Positions 54,216 through 62,617 of a stretch of DNA of 64,000 bases are shown piece after piece. The stretch spans positions 1,488,001 through 1,552,000 of the forward strand of contig NZ_LN868938.1 of assembly GCF_001182745.1 (NCBI RefSeq), written 5' to 3'. This DNA is from Nocardia farcinica. Its GTDB lineage: Bacteria; Actinomycetota; Actinomycetes; Mycobacteriales; Mycobacteriaceae. The position numbers were made by a program, and so were the translations under genes. The notes below the pieces were generated by a model. That model made no database searches. It saw nothing but the letters and a program-made list of their open reading frames with translations, and was not told the DNA's origin. Position 1 is the stretch's first letter. Every line of letters starts with the position of its first letter.

Positions 54216-55304
54216 GTGGACCTGCCGGTGATGCCACCCGTCAAGCCGATGCTGGCGAAAGCGACGCCGACGGTGCCGCGTGAGCCCGGCCTGTGCTACG
54301 AGCCGAAATGGGACGGCTTTCGCTGCGTGGTGTTCCGCGACGGCCCCGAGGTCGAGCTCGGCTCCCGCAACGACCGCCCGCTGACCAGGTACTTTCCCGA
54401 GGTCGCCGAGCTGTTGAAGCAGGCGCTGCCGGCGCGCTGTGTGGTGGACGGCGAGATCGTGGTGGTCACCGAACACGGCCTGGATTTCGACGTGCTGCAG
54501 AACCGCCTGCATCCGGCCGCCTCCCGGGTGAACAAGCTGGCCGTGGAGACACCGGCCAGCTTCGTCGCCTTCGATCTGCTCGCCCTCGGCGACGAGGACC
54601 TCACCGGCGAGCCGTTCGCCGAACGCAGGCGCAGGCTCGAGCAGATCCTCGACACCGAGCTGGCCCGCGTGCACCTCACCCCGCTCACCCGCGATCCCGA
54701 CGTCGCCGAGGACTGGTTCACCCGGTTCGAGGGCGCCGGCTTCGACGGGGTGATGGTCAAGGCCGCCGATCAGCCGTATCAGCAGGACAAGCGGGTGATG
54801 TTCAAGGTCAAGCACGAACGCACCGCCGACTGCGTGGTGGCGGGCTTCCGCTGGCACAAGGACGGCCAGGGGGTCGGTTCGCTGCTGCTCGGTCTCTACG
54901 ACGACGACGGGCGGCTGCACCACGTGGGCGTCGCCAGCAGTTTCACCGCCGCCCGGCGCGCGGAACTGGTCGACGAACTCGCCCCGCTGCGGGAGAACGC
55001 GCTCGTCGACCACCCCTGGCGGGAGTGGGCCGACGCGGCGGCCCAGGCCAGGTCGGAGGGCAAGATGCCGGGCGGGATCAGCCGGTGGACCGGCGGCAAG
55101 GATCTGTCCTGGGAGGCGCTGCGGCCGGAGCTGGTCGCCGAGGTGCGCTACGAACACGTGCAGTCCGGCCGGCTGCGCCACGGCGGCAGGCTGGTGCGCT
55201 TCCGCACCGACCGCACGCCGCAGTCGTGCACCTACGCCCAGCTCGAGGAAGTCGCGCCCGCGGAACTGTCGGAGATCTTCACCGAGACGGCGGCGTCGCG
55301 ATGA
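54216..55304 (+). CDS. ligC: ATP-dependent DNA ligase LigC
   Basis: 362 residues. The opening LPVMPPVKPMLAKATPTVP and the catalytic lysine K31 in YEPKWDGFRCVVF are those of the LigC family. Other ligase motifs are ELGSRNDRPLTRYFPE, VVDGEIVV, FVAFDLLAL, GFDGVMVKAAD and MFKVKHERTADCVVAGF. The C-terminal OB domain ends TPQSCTYAQLEEV. It seals nicks in backup base-excision or short-patch repair. GTG 54216 follows a perfect GAGGAGGAAGC. The gene overlaps the primase-polymerase by 4 bp, the arrangement remembered from mycobacteria (Rv3731/Rv3730c region). Confidence 0.93.
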   Translation: MDLPVMPPVKPMLAKATPTVPREPGLCYEPKWDGFRCVVFRDGPEVELGSRNDRPLTRYFPEVAELLKQALPARCVVDGEIVVVTEHGLDFDVLQNRLHPAASRVNKLAVETPASFVAFDLLALGDEDLTGEPFAERRRRLEQILDTELARVHLTPLTRDPDVAEDWFTRFEGAGFDGVMVKAADQPYQQDKRVMFKVKHERTADCVVAGFRWHKDGQGVGSLLLGLYDDDGRLHHVGVASSFTAARRAELVDELAPLRENALVDHPWREWADAAAQARSEGKMPGGISRWTGGKDLSWEALRPELVAEVRYEHVQSGRLRHGGRLVRFRTDRTPQSCTYAQLEEVAPAELSEIFTETAASR

Positions 55305-56302
55305 GCGGGCCCACCCTGGAGGTCGAGGTCGACGGCCGGGTGCTGGCCATCAGCAACCCGGACAAGGTGTATTTCACCAAGCGCGGGGAGACCAAGGCGG
55401 ATCTGGTCCGCTACTACCAGGCGGTGGCCGAGCCGCTGCTCGGGGTGATCCGTGATCGGCCGCTGCTGCTGGAACGGCACCCCGACGGCGCCTCGGGCAA
55501 GTCGTGGTTCCAGAAGCGGGTGCCCAAGTCGGCCCCGGACTGGCTGCACACGGTCGAGGTGACCACCCCCAACGGCACCACCAGCGACGCGCTCGTCGCG
55601 CACGACCTCGCGCACATCCTGTGGGCGGTGAACCAGGGCTGCCTGGGCTTCCACGTCTGGCCGAACCGGGTGCGGGACCTCACCGTCGCCGACGAGCTGC
55701 GCATCGATCTCGATCCCTCCCCCGGCATCGGCTATCCGGACCTGGTGCAGGCGGCGAAACTGACCAGGGGATTGTTCGACGAGCTGGGCATCGCGTCGGC
55801 CGTGAAGACCTCCGGCTCGCGCGGTCTGCACATCTACGTCGCGCTCGAGCCGCGCTGGGACGGGTACCAGGTGCGCGCGGCGGCGGTCGCGCTGGCCAGG
55901 GAGCTGGAGCGGCGGCATCCGGACCTGATCACCGCGCACTGGTGGAAGGAGGAGCGCGGACAGCGGGTCTTCGTCGACTACAACCAGAACGCCCCGCACA
56001 AGACGGTGTTCGGGGCCTGGTGTGTGCGGCCGAAGGTCGGCGCGCAGGTGTCCACGCCGATCTCCTGGGACGACCTGGACAGCGTGGTGCCCGACGATCT
56101 CACCATCGCGACCGTGCCCGCGCGGCTGGCCGAGCGCGGCGATCCGTGGGCGGACCGGGCGCCGCAATCGATCGAGCCGCTGCTGGCGATGTCGGAACGG
56201 GACATGGCCGCCGGGATGATGGACGCGCCGTGGCCGCCGCAGTACCCGAAGATGCCCAACGAGCCGCCGCGGGTGCAGCCCAGCCGGGCCAAGAAGCAGT
56301 AG
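55301..56302 (+). CDS. Primase-polymerase (LigD-polymerase-like, Prim-PolC)
   Basis: 333 residues. AEP-type polymerase domain: ISNPDKVYFTKRGETKADLVRYYQAVAEPLL, LLLERHPDGASGKSWFQKRVP, the catalytic acidic pair in ELRIDLDPSPGIGY, then KTSGSRGLHIYVAL and the third acidic residue in RVFVDYNQNAPHKTVFGAW. It fills gaps with ribo- or deoxyribonucleotides in excision repair together with LigC. The ATG overlaps the ligC stop (ATGA). It is convergent with the DUF4190-like gene 8 bp away. No ligase or nuclease domain is attached. Confidence 0.93.
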   Translation: MSGPTLEVEVDGRVLAISNPDKVYFTKRGETKADLVRYYQAVAEPLLGVIRDRPLLLERHPDGASGKSWFQKRVPKSAPDWLHTVEVTTPNGTTSDALVAHDLAHILWAVNQGCLGFHVWPNRVRDLTVADELRIDLDPSPGIGYPDLVQAAKLTRGLFDELGIASAVKTSGSRGLHIYVALEPRWDGYQVRAAAVALARELERRHPDLITAHWWKEERGQRVFVDYNQNAPHKTVFGAWCVRPKVGAQVSTPISWDDLDSVVPDDLTIATVPARLAERGDPWADRAPQSIEPLLAMSERDMAAGMMDAPWPPQYPKMPNEPPRVQPSRAKKQ

Positions 56303-56309
56303 CGCCGCC

Positions 56310-57002
56310 TCACTCGGTCCAGCGGACCCAGGCGGCGTCCCGCGCGCCACCCTCGCACACCAGCGCGCGGCCGTCGGCGGTGCGCCCGGATTTGGCGATA
56401 CCCGGATCGCAGGTCTCGCCCGGTTCGTACACCCCGGTGCCGACGTGGTACGGCCCCGACCAGCGGTAGACACCCTCGGTGGCCGGGTCACCCAGGCACA
56501 GCAGCGTGCCGCCGTCGGCCGCGCTGCCGATCATCCCGAGCTGCGCGGCGGTGCACGCGGCGCCCTTGCGCACCACCGGCGCCTCGGCCGTCGGCAGCGC
56601 GGTGGGCGTGGTGCTCGCCGGCGGCGGGGTGGGGGTCGTGGTGGGCGGCGCGGCGGTCGATCCGGCCGTGGACTGCGGGGCGACCAGGTCGTCGGCGCGG
56701 GTGAGGCCGTCCGACAGCAGGTTTCCCGACATCAGCACCAGCGCCGCCAACGTGGCCACTTCGGCGAGCCCGAGCAGCACCGCGAACGTCGCCATCGCCC
56801 GGCCGCGCGGATGCCCGAAGGCGATCAGGCCGAACACGATCGCGACCGGGAACAGCGCGAGCAACGCGGCCACGAGCGCGATCACCGCGTACGGGTTGAC
56901 CATCGGGCGCGGTTCGGGCGGGAACGGGTCGTCGGGCTCGTGCTCGTCGGGCCACGCCTGCGGCCACGGCTCGCTGTCCTGCCATTCCTGCGTCCGTGCC
57001 AT
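56310..57002 (-). CDS. DUF4190-type membrane protein with secreted C-terminal domain
   Basis: 230 residues. The acidic, proline-rich N-terminal tail (residues 1-33) is followed by two membrane helices, VNPYAVIALVAALLALFPVAIVFGLIAFGHPRGRAMATFAVLLGLAEVATLAALVLMSGNLL, typical of DUF4190. Then comes an outside Pro/Thr-rich linker and a small domain with four Cys (GAACTAAQ, LLCLG, ETCDPG, LVCEGG) that may form two disulfides. Function is unknown; it is probably anchored in the membrane with the last domain in the periplasm-like zone. ATG 57002 has GAGAGGGAC upstream. Confidence 0.82.
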   Translation of the reverse strand: MARTQEWQDSEPWPQAWPDEHEPDDPFPPEPRPMVNPYAVIALVAALLALFPVAIVFGLIAFGHPRGRAMATFAVLLGLAEVATLAALVLMSGNLLSDGLTRADDLVAPQSTAGSTAAPPTTTPTPPPASTTPTALPTAEAPVVRKGAACTAAQLGMIGSAADGGTLLCLGDPATEGVYRWSGPYHVGTGVYEPGETCDPGIAKSGRTADGRALVCEGGARDAAWVRWTE

Positions 57003-57167
57003 CGCCGGTCCCTCTCGCACATCCCACTCTCGCGCGGCGCCCCGGAAGCGGCGAACCCCACCAGATACCGGGACAGAATACGGGCGCGTCCGGCGGATGG
57101 TCGGGCCACCGCGGTGATCGGGACGTAATACGCGTCACACCGCAATCGGCTGAAGGGAACCGATTTC

Positions 57168-57197
57168 TGCACTCGATGCAAAACGGCATCCAGTGCA
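57168..57197. terminator. 12-bp inverted repeat between TetR and DUF4190 genes
   Basis: TGCACTCGATGC (57168-57179) and GCATCCAGTGCA (57186-57197) pair at 11 of 12 positions with loop AAAACG. It may be a terminator for the leftward TetR/acyl-CoA dehydrogenase unit, or an operator of the downstream membrane-protein gene. Confidence 0.45.
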
Positions 57198-57271
57198 TGA
57201 CACGGCGGGCGATCGGCGCATCACGGTCGACCGGTGGCGGGACGCGACACGCCGCCACCCGCCGGACCGGA

Positions 57272-57898
57272 TCACTCGGCCGTGTCGACCGTGCGCATCG
57301 TCTCGGTGACCAGGGTGTACAGCAGATCGGCGAGCAGATGGTGGACCTGATCGCGGGTCAGGTTGCCGCGGGTGATCCATTCGCGGCCCGCGGCTTTCAC
57401 CAGCCCACCGTAGGACCGCACCATCGCGCGCAATTCTGCACTGTGTGCAGAATCGGCGAGACCGACCATCCGCAGCGTCCGCTCGGCCGCCGCGTCGTCG
57501 GCCTCGTCGAGGATCTGCTGCACCTCCGGATCGTCACCGACGCCTTCGTGACTGGTGACCTTCACCCAGGTGCTGCCGTGTTCGGCGATGGTGTCCAGCA
57601 GCCACCGCACGCTGGCGTCCACCCGTTCCCGCGGGGTGCCGGTGGGCTCGAACATGTCGTCGGCGCGGGGCAGCGTCACCATCCGGCGCACCACCGCGAG
57701 ATACAGGTCGCGCTTGTTGCCGAAGTAGTGGTTGATCAAGCCGCGGGCCACCCCGGCCCGCTGCGCCAGTTCGGCGGTGGACACGGCCGCGTACGGCCGC
57801 TCGCCGAACATCTCGATCGCGCGGGCCAGGATCTGCGCGCGCCGCTCGTCGGGTTCGAGCCGGCGCCTGCGCGCGGGGGCCTCAGAGTGACCGGGCAA
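57272..57898 (-). CDS. TetR-family regulator, coupled to acyl-CoA dehydrogenase
   Basis: 208 residues from TTG 57898. HTH: EPDERRAQILARAIEMFGERPYAAVSTAELAQRAGVARGLINHYFGNKRDLYLAVVRRM. The C-terminal domain has HEGVGDDPEVQQILDEADDAAAERTLRMVGL, typical of fatty-acid-linked TetRs. TTG was chosen because AGGA precedes it, and it overlaps the end of the upstream acyl-CoA dehydrogenase gene by 17 bp, giving a coupled operon. The coding sequence contains a perfect palindrome at 57433-57453, which may be a regulatory site. Confidence 0.85.
   Translation of the reverse strand: MPGHSEAPARRRRLEPDERRAQILARAIEMFGERPYAAVSTAELAQRAGVARGLINHYFGNKRDLYLAVVRRMVTLPRADDMFEPTGTPRERVDASVRWLLDTIAEHGSTWVKVTSHEGVGDDPEVQQILDEADDAAAERTLRMVGLADSAHSAELRAMVRSYGGLVKAAGREWITRGNLTRDQVHHLLADLLYTLVTETMRTVDTAE
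57433..57453. promoter_or_regulatory. Perfect palindrome inside the TetR gene
   Basis: Arms ATTCTGCAC and GTGCAGAAT are separated by TGT. It is AT-richer than the surrounding code, and its TTCTGCAC half reappears at 57165-57172 downstream of the gene. Confidence 0.3.
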
Positions 57899-59027
57899 TG
57901 AGATCCTTCATCACCTCGTTGCTGCCCGCGAGGATGCGCAGCACACGGGCACCGGTGTACAGCTGGGAGATCGGATACTCCGTCATGTACCCGTAGCCAC
58001 CGAACAGCTGTAGGCAGCGGTCCACCACGCCGCCGAGCTGGTCGGTGATCCAGTACTTGGTCATCGCCGCGGTGGGGATGTCGAGTTCCCCGCGTAGGTG
58101 CTTGACGATCGCGTCGTCGAGGAAGGTGCGCGCCACCCTGGCGATGGTGGCACATTCGGCGAGTTCGAACTTCGTGTTCTGCATGGCGTACAGCGGCTTG
58201 CCGAACGCCTCGCGGCCCTTGGTGTACTCGACGGTGAGCTGGACGGCCTTCTCCATCATCGGCACCGCGATCACCGCGGTGACCAGGCGCTCCTGCGCCA
58301 GCAGCTGCATCATCTGGTAGAAGCCCTGGCCCTCGGCCTCGCCGAGCAGGTTGCTCGCGGGCACCCGCAGGCCGTCGAAGAACAGCTCGGCGGTGTCCTG
58401 GCCCTTGCCGCCGATCTTGCTCAGGATGCGGCCGCGGGTGAAGCCCGGGGTGTCGTCGCCGACCTCGGCGAAGATCAGCGAGACCCCCGCGGCGCCCTTG
58501 GTCGGGTCGGTCTTGGCGGCGATGATGATGCCGTCGCACAGCCAGCCGTTGGTGATGAAGATCTTCGAGCCGGTGATGACGTACTCGTCACCCTCCCGCA
58601 CCGCCCTGGTCTTGATGTTCTGCAGGTCCGAGCCGGTGCCCGGTTCGGTCATGCCGATGGAGAGCACCATCTCGCCGCTGGCGGCCTTGGGCAACACGCG
58701 GCGCTTGAGCTCCTCGGAACCGAACTCGGCGAGGTAGGGCGCGATGATCGAGCTGTGCACGGGCATGCCGAGGGCGCCGTCGCCGGCCAAGGTCTGCTCT
58801 TCGATGATGGCGGCCTCGTGCGCGAACGTCCCACCGCCGCCCCCGTATTCGGCCGGGATCGCGGTGCACAGCAGGCCGAGTTCACCGGCCCGGTTGTACA
58901 GGTGGCGGTCGGGGTGGCCCTGCTCGACGAACTTCTCCTCGTGCGGGACGACCTCCTTCTCGAAGAAGTTGCGGGCGAGTTCGCGTACCGCCTCGACCTC
59001 GTCGTCACTCCACGCCGCGCGTGCCAT
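57882..59027 (-). CDS. Acyl-CoA dehydrogenase
   Basis: 381 residues, the family norm. Motifs: ELGLLCTAIPAEYGGGGGTFAHEAAIIEEQ, LSIGMTEPGTGSDLQNIKTRAVREGDEYVITGSKIFITNGW (signature 1), YTKGREAFGKPLYAMQNTKFELAE, and signature 2 region QLFGGYGYMTEYPISQLYTGARVLRILAGSNEVMKDLIARSL. The usual C-terminal Glu of short-chain types is replaced by AGS, as in long-chain types that use a Glu on another helix. It oxidises an acyl-CoA. A promoter with perfect TTGACA lies upstream at 59106-59111. TetR is encoded in the same unit. Confidence 0.92.
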   Translation of the reverse strand: MARAAWSDDEVEAVRELARNFFEKEVVPHEEKFVEQGHPDRHLYNRAGELGLLCTAIPAEYGGGGGTFAHEAAIIEEQTLAGDGALGMPVHSSIIAPYLAEFGSEELKRRVLPKAASGEMVLSIGMTEPGTGSDLQNIKTRAVREGDEYVITGSKIFITNGWLCDGIIIAAKTDPTKGAAGVSLIFAEVGDDTPGFTRGRILSKIGGKGQDTAELFFDGLRVPASNLLGEAEGQGFYQMMQLLAQERLVTAVIAVPMMEKAVQLTVEYTKGREAFGKPLYAMQNTKFELAECATIARVARTFLDDAIVKHLRGELDIPTAAMTKYWITDQLGGVVDRCLQLFGGYGYMTEYPISQLYTGARVLRILAGSNEVMKDLIARSL

Positions 59028-59081
59028 GGTGTCGATCCTTTGCTCGCTGTGGCCCGGCCTCGGGCACCGGACCCCGGCATC

Positions 59082-59111
59082 AGAGTCCCAGCCCTATTGG
59101 CGGCTTGTCAA
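59082..59111 (-). promoter_or_regulatory. Probable promoter of the acyl-CoA dehydrogenase-TetR operon
   Basis: On the minus strand, TTGACA (59106-59111), an 18-base spacer and GACTCT (59082-59087) precede the ATG at 59027 by about 50 bases. Confidence 0.55.
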
Positions 59112-59155
59112 CAAAGGACGGACAAGAGTCCGCCGCGCGGGTGGAACCGGAGCGG

Positions 59156-59659
59156 TCAGGCCTCGTGACCGGGTCGCAGACCGGCGACGCGGTCGTAACG
59201 GAGGGCGGGCCCGGCGACCGGCGCGCGCCCGGCGAGCGGTTCGAGCAGCAACCCGCAGTGATCGCCGAAGTCGTGGCGTTCGAGAATGCGCCCGGCGAAC
59301 CAGCCCGACGCGCCGGTGAGCACCGGCACCTCGTGCGGGCCCGGCGTCCACGCGCAGTGGGCGAACTTGTCCACGGTGTCGCCGGATTCGGTGGCGAAGA
59401 GCCGGGCCAGCGCCTGCTGGCCGGAGGCGAGCAGATGCACCGCCAGATACTCGGCATCGGCGGCGACGCGATAGGTGTGGTTCCTCTTCGACAGCCCGAC
59501 GAGGAACCGGCGCGGTTCGATGCTCACCTGCGTGCCGAAGCCGACCAGGCAGCCGGCCCGCACCCCGTCGGCCACGGTGGTCACCACCCATACCGGATAG
59601 TCGGCGGCGGCGACGACCGCGTCGAAGGCCTCCTCGACACCCTGCCGGGCAACGACCAC
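59156..59659 (-). CDS. Flavin reductase-like FMN-binding protein
   Basis: 167 residues from GTG 59659, with GAGGAGGGA five bases before it. The split-barrel pattern of flavin reductases is visible: DYPVWVVTTVADGVRAGCLVGFGTQVSIEPRRFLVGLSKRNHTYRVAADAEYLAVHLL, then GWFAGRILERHDFGDHCGLLLEPL. It may provide reduced FMN to a monooxygenase or act as an F420/FMN-dependent reductase itself. It stands 128 bp upstream of the acyl-CoA dehydrogenase gene on the same strand and probably has its own promoter. Confidence 0.88.
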   Translation of the reverse strand: MVVARQGVEEAFDAVVAAADYPVWVVTTVADGVRAGCLVGFGTQVSIEPRRFLVGLSKRNHTYRVAADAEYLAVHLLASGQQALARLFATESGDTVDKFAHCAWTPGPHEVPVLTGASGWFAGRILERHDFGDHCGLLLEPLAGRAPVAGPALRYDRVAGLRPGHEA

Positions 59660-59955
59660 GGTTCCCTCCTCACCCTCGTCCCGCCGCGGGCGGGCGTACC
59701 CGTCGCGGCGGTCGCGCCCCCTGGTAGCGCGCGCGACGGTCGGGGGCGAGCCGTGCGCGCCGTCCCGCGGCCCACCGAGGGCCGCCCCGTCCACCGTACC
59801 GAGGCCGAGCGGATCGGCGGCGACGGCAGCGATTGCCACAGCCGTTGATCGGGTCCGCCGCGGCTGCTCACCCACCGCGGTCGGGGCACCGCCGGGGGTT
59901 TGCGAGAATGGATGCCGCGTTCGCCCCCAGCTCACGAAGGATGTTCCCAGACCCG

Positions 59956-61386
59956 ATGGCCGAGACCCGTATCGATCCCGACGAGCTGGCCACCTGTCTA
60001 CGGGTGCTCGATCAGGCCGCCGAGCTGGACAAGGACGACCCCGACTCGGTCGCGGTGCAGCGGGCCGTCGGCCACATGTTCAAGAAACTCAAGCAGCGCA
60101 GGCGCAGCGAGGCCCGCCGTCGGGTCGCCGAGGCCGACCGCGCCGTCGTCGCCGCCACCGCCACCGGCTCACCGAACCGCATCGATGACGAGACCGCCGG
60201 TATCCCGCTGTCCTCGAGCGCCGCGGGCGCCAGCGCGGGCGAACTGCTGCGGGCACGGCCCTGCTACATCTGCAAGCAGCGCTACACCCGGGTGGACGCC
60301 TTCTATCACCAACTGTGCCCGGAGTGCGCGGCCGCCGGCCACGCCAAGCGCGACGCGCGCACCGACCTCACCGGCAGACGCGCGCTGCTCACCGGCGGCC
60401 GGGCCAAGATCGGGATGTACATCGCGCTGCGGCTGCTGCGCGACGGCGCGCACACCACCATCACCACCCGCTTCCCCAACGACGCCGTGCGCCGCTTCGC
60501 CGCGATGGAGGACAGCGCGCAGTGGCTGCACCGGCTGCGCGTGGTCGGCATCGACCTGCGCGACCCGGCCCAGGTGGTGGCCCTGGCCGACGACGTGGCC
60601 GCGCAGGGCCCGCTCGACATCCTCATCAACAACGCCGCCCAGACCGTGCGCCGCTCCCCCGGTGCCTACAGCGCGCTGGTCGAGGCCGAATCCGCGCCGC
60701 TGCCCGCGGGCGCGCTGCCCGACGTGGTGACCTACGGCAAGACGATGCAGCCACACCCGACCGCACTCACCGCCTCGCTGGCGCCCAGCCTCACCGCCGC
60801 CGACGTCGCCGAACTCGCCCTCGTCGCGGGATCGGCCACCCCCGACCGGATTTCGCGTGGCGTGGCGATCGACGCGGGCGGCCTGGTACCGGATCTCGCG
60901 CACACCAACAGCTGGGTGCAGACCGTCGGCGAGGTGGACCCGACCGAGTTGCTCGAGGTGCAGCTGTGCAATTCGGTGGCGCCGTTCATCCTGGTCTCCC
61001 GGCTGCGCCCGGCCATGGCGGCGGCACCGGCGCGGCGCAAGTACATCGTGAACGTCTCGGCCATGGAGGGACAGTTCAGCCGCGGCTACAAGGGCCCGGG
61101 CCACCCGCACACGAACATGGCCAAGGCCGCGCTGAACATGCTGACCCGCACCAGCGCCGGCGAGATGTTCGAATCCGACGGCATCCTGATGACCGCGGTG
61201 GACACCGGCTGGATCACCGACGAGCGCCCGCACTACACCAAGATGCGGCTGGCCGAGGAAGGCTTCCACGCGCCGCTGGATCTCGTCGACGGCGCCGCCC
61301 GCGTCTACGACCCCATCGTGCAGGGCGAGAACGGCGTGGATCTCTACGGCTGCTTCCTCAAGGATTACCGGCCCTCGCCCTGGTGA
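59956..61386 (+). CDS. SDR protein with N-terminal zinc ribbon and altered catalytic motif
   Basis: 476 residues. After a charged helical N-terminus (DELATCLRVLDQAAELDKDD, then FKKLKQRRRSEARRRVAEAD), a zinc-ribbon-like C-x2-C-x14-C-x2-C lies at RPCYICKQRYTRVDAFYHQLCPECA. A Rossmann SDR domain follows: ALLTGGRAKIGMYIALRLL, DILINNAAQTVRR and KYIVNVSAMEGQFS. The last glycine of TGxxxGxG is preceded by Lys-Ile instead of Gly-Ile. The YxxxK site reads TNMAK, so the catalytic Tyr is replaced by Thr. It is probably an atypical SDR or a regulator. The start is uncertain; ATGs at 59908 and 59941 are in frame. Confidence 0.82.
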   Translation: MAETRIDPDELATCLRVLDQAAELDKDDPDSVAVQRAVGHMFKKLKQRRRSEARRRVAEADRAVVAATATGSPNRIDDETAGIPLSSSAAGASAGELLRARPCYICKQRYTRVDAFYHQLCPECAAAGHAKRDARTDLTGRRALLTGGRAKIGMYIALRLLRDGAHTTITTRFPNDAVRRFAAMEDSAQWLHRLRVVGIDLRDPAQVVALADDVAAQGPLDILINNAAQTVRRSPGAYSALVEAESAPLPAGALPDVVTYGKTMQPHPTALTASLAPSLTAADVAELALVAGSATPDRISRGVAIDAGGLVPDLAHTNSWVQTVGEVDPTELLEVQLCNSVAPFILVSRLRPAMAAAPARRKYIVNVSAMEGQFSRGYKGPGHPHTNMAKAALNMLTRTSAGEMFESDGILMTAVDTGWITDERPHYTKMRLAEEGFHAPLDLVDGAARVYDPIVQGENGVDLYGCFLKDYRPSPW

Positions 61387-61405
61387 GAGTGCCTACCCTG
61401 GAGGC

Positions 61406-61780
61406 ATGGGCTACCGCCTGCTCGCCGATCTCACCGCGCTGACGCATTTCGCGTTCGTCGGGTACGTGGCCCTGGGCGGGTTCCTGGCGTGGTCGCGGCC
61501 GTGGGCGTTCTGGCCGCACCTGGCCGCGGTCGGGTGGGGATTCGGCACCGTGCTCGTCGGCTACGACTGCCCGCTCACGCACGTGGAGAACTGGGCGCGC
61601 CGCCGGGCCGGTGACGCCGAACTGCCCGCCACCGGGTTCATCGACCACTACCTCACCGGGGTGATCTATCCCGAGGACGCGGTCGACCTGGTGCGGCTGC
61701 TGGTGGCGGTGGTCGTCGTGGCGTCCTGGGCGGGGGCACTGGTGACGATCCGCCGCCGCGGCGCCCCGGTCGGGCCGTGA
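61406..61780 (+). CDS. DUF2784 membrane protein
   Basis: 124 residues with three hydrophobic helices (about 10-30, 38-55 and 95-115). The DUF2784 fingerprint is GYDCPLTHVENWARRRAG followed by FIDHYLTGVIYPE. Its function is unknown. It lies 19 bp after the zinc-ribbon SDR and is probably co-transcribed with it. ATG 61406 is preceded by CTGGAGGC. It is convergent with the thioesterase gene. Confidence 0.9.
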   Translation: MGYRLLADLTALTHFAFVGYVALGGFLAWSRPWAFWPHLAAVGWGFGTVLVGYDCPLTHVENWARRRAGDAELPATGFIDHYLTGVIYPEDAVDLVRLLVAVVVVASWAGALVTIRRRGAPVGP

Positions 61781-61819
61781 CGATGTCCGCCCGAGCGGGG
61801 CGGCGTGCGCGGTGCCCGG

Positions 61820-62578
61820 TCAGGACTCGGCGAGCACGGAACTGATCAGCGCGGCCACCTCGGCGACCTGCTCGTCGAGGTAGAAGTGCCCGCCGGGGAA
61901 GGTCTCGCGCCGGAACGCGCCGGTGGTGAAATCGCGCCACTCGTCGCCTTGTTCGGGCGTCATCGTCGGATCGGCGGTGCTCACCAGCGCGGTGATCGGG
62001 CACGGCAGCGGATCGGTGCCGCCGGGGGTGTAGGTCTCCACCGCCTGGTAATCGGCGCGCACCGCGGGCAGTACCAGGTCGGCGAGGCCGGGCTCGGTGC
62101 GCAGCACCGCGACCGAGGACGGATCGGTGGCCAGGCGTTCGAGGTCGGCGATCAAGCCCTCGTCCGGACCCTGGTGCAGCCTGCCCGGTTCGACGAACGT
62201 GGGTGCGGGACGGCCGGAGACGAACAGGTGGGTGAGCGGCAGGCCCGCCTCGGTCAGCCTGCGCGCGGTCTCGTAGGCGACGGTGGCGCCCATGCTGTGC
62301 CCGAACAGGGCCAGCCGATCGACCGGCTGGGGCAGCAACTCCGCGGCGATCCGGTCGGCGAGGGTGTGCAGATCCGGCACCGCCGGCTCGCCGAGGCGGT
62401 CCTGCCTGCCCGGGTATTGCACACCGAGGACCGCGATGCCGGGGCCGGTGCGGCGGGCGAGTTCGCGGTACGCGGTGGCCGAACCACCGCCCGGCGGGAA
62501 ACACACCAGGTGATGGCGCGGCGCGGGGTCGGTTCGAAGTTCGCGCAGCCAATCGGTGGCGGCGATCGCCCTCTCCAA
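61820..62578 (-). CDS. Type II thioesterase (alpha/beta hydrolase)
   Basis: 252 residues. The fold and motifs are those of editing thioesterases of polyketide and non-ribosomal peptide pathways: HHLVCFPPGGGSATAYRELARR, VLGVQYPGRQDRL, nucleophile S95 in LALFGHSMGATVAYETARRL, ADYQAVETY, the Asp in ALVSTADPTMTP, and the catalytic His in GGHFYL. It removes wrong acyl groups from carrier proteins. TTG 62578 was chosen because GGAGGAG lies six bases upstream; no ATG or GTG is as well placed. No synthase genes are in this window, so its partner is elsewhere. Confidence 0.88.
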   Translation of the reverse strand: MERAIAATDWLRELRTDPAPRHHLVCFPPGGGSATAYRELARRTGPGIAVLGVQYPGRQDRLGEPAVPDLHTLADRIAAELLPQPVDRLALFGHSMGATVAYETARRLTEAGLPLTHLFVSGRPAPTFVEPGRLHQGPDEGLIADLERLATDPSSVAVLRTEPGLADLVLPAVRADYQAVETYTPGGTDPLPCPITALVSTADPTMTPEQGDEWRDFTTGAFRRETFPGGHFYLDEQVAEVAALISSVLAES

Positions 62579-62617
62579 GTCGGTCTCCTCCGGGTCGTAA
62601 CGGCTAGTCTCGGACTG

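Noticed and set aside
51181..54237. A 1018-codon open frame on the minus strand
   Set aside because: It is the antisense shadow of the TetR, acyl-CoA dehydrogenase and cold-shock genes; its protein is rich in His, Arg and Gly and has no domain.
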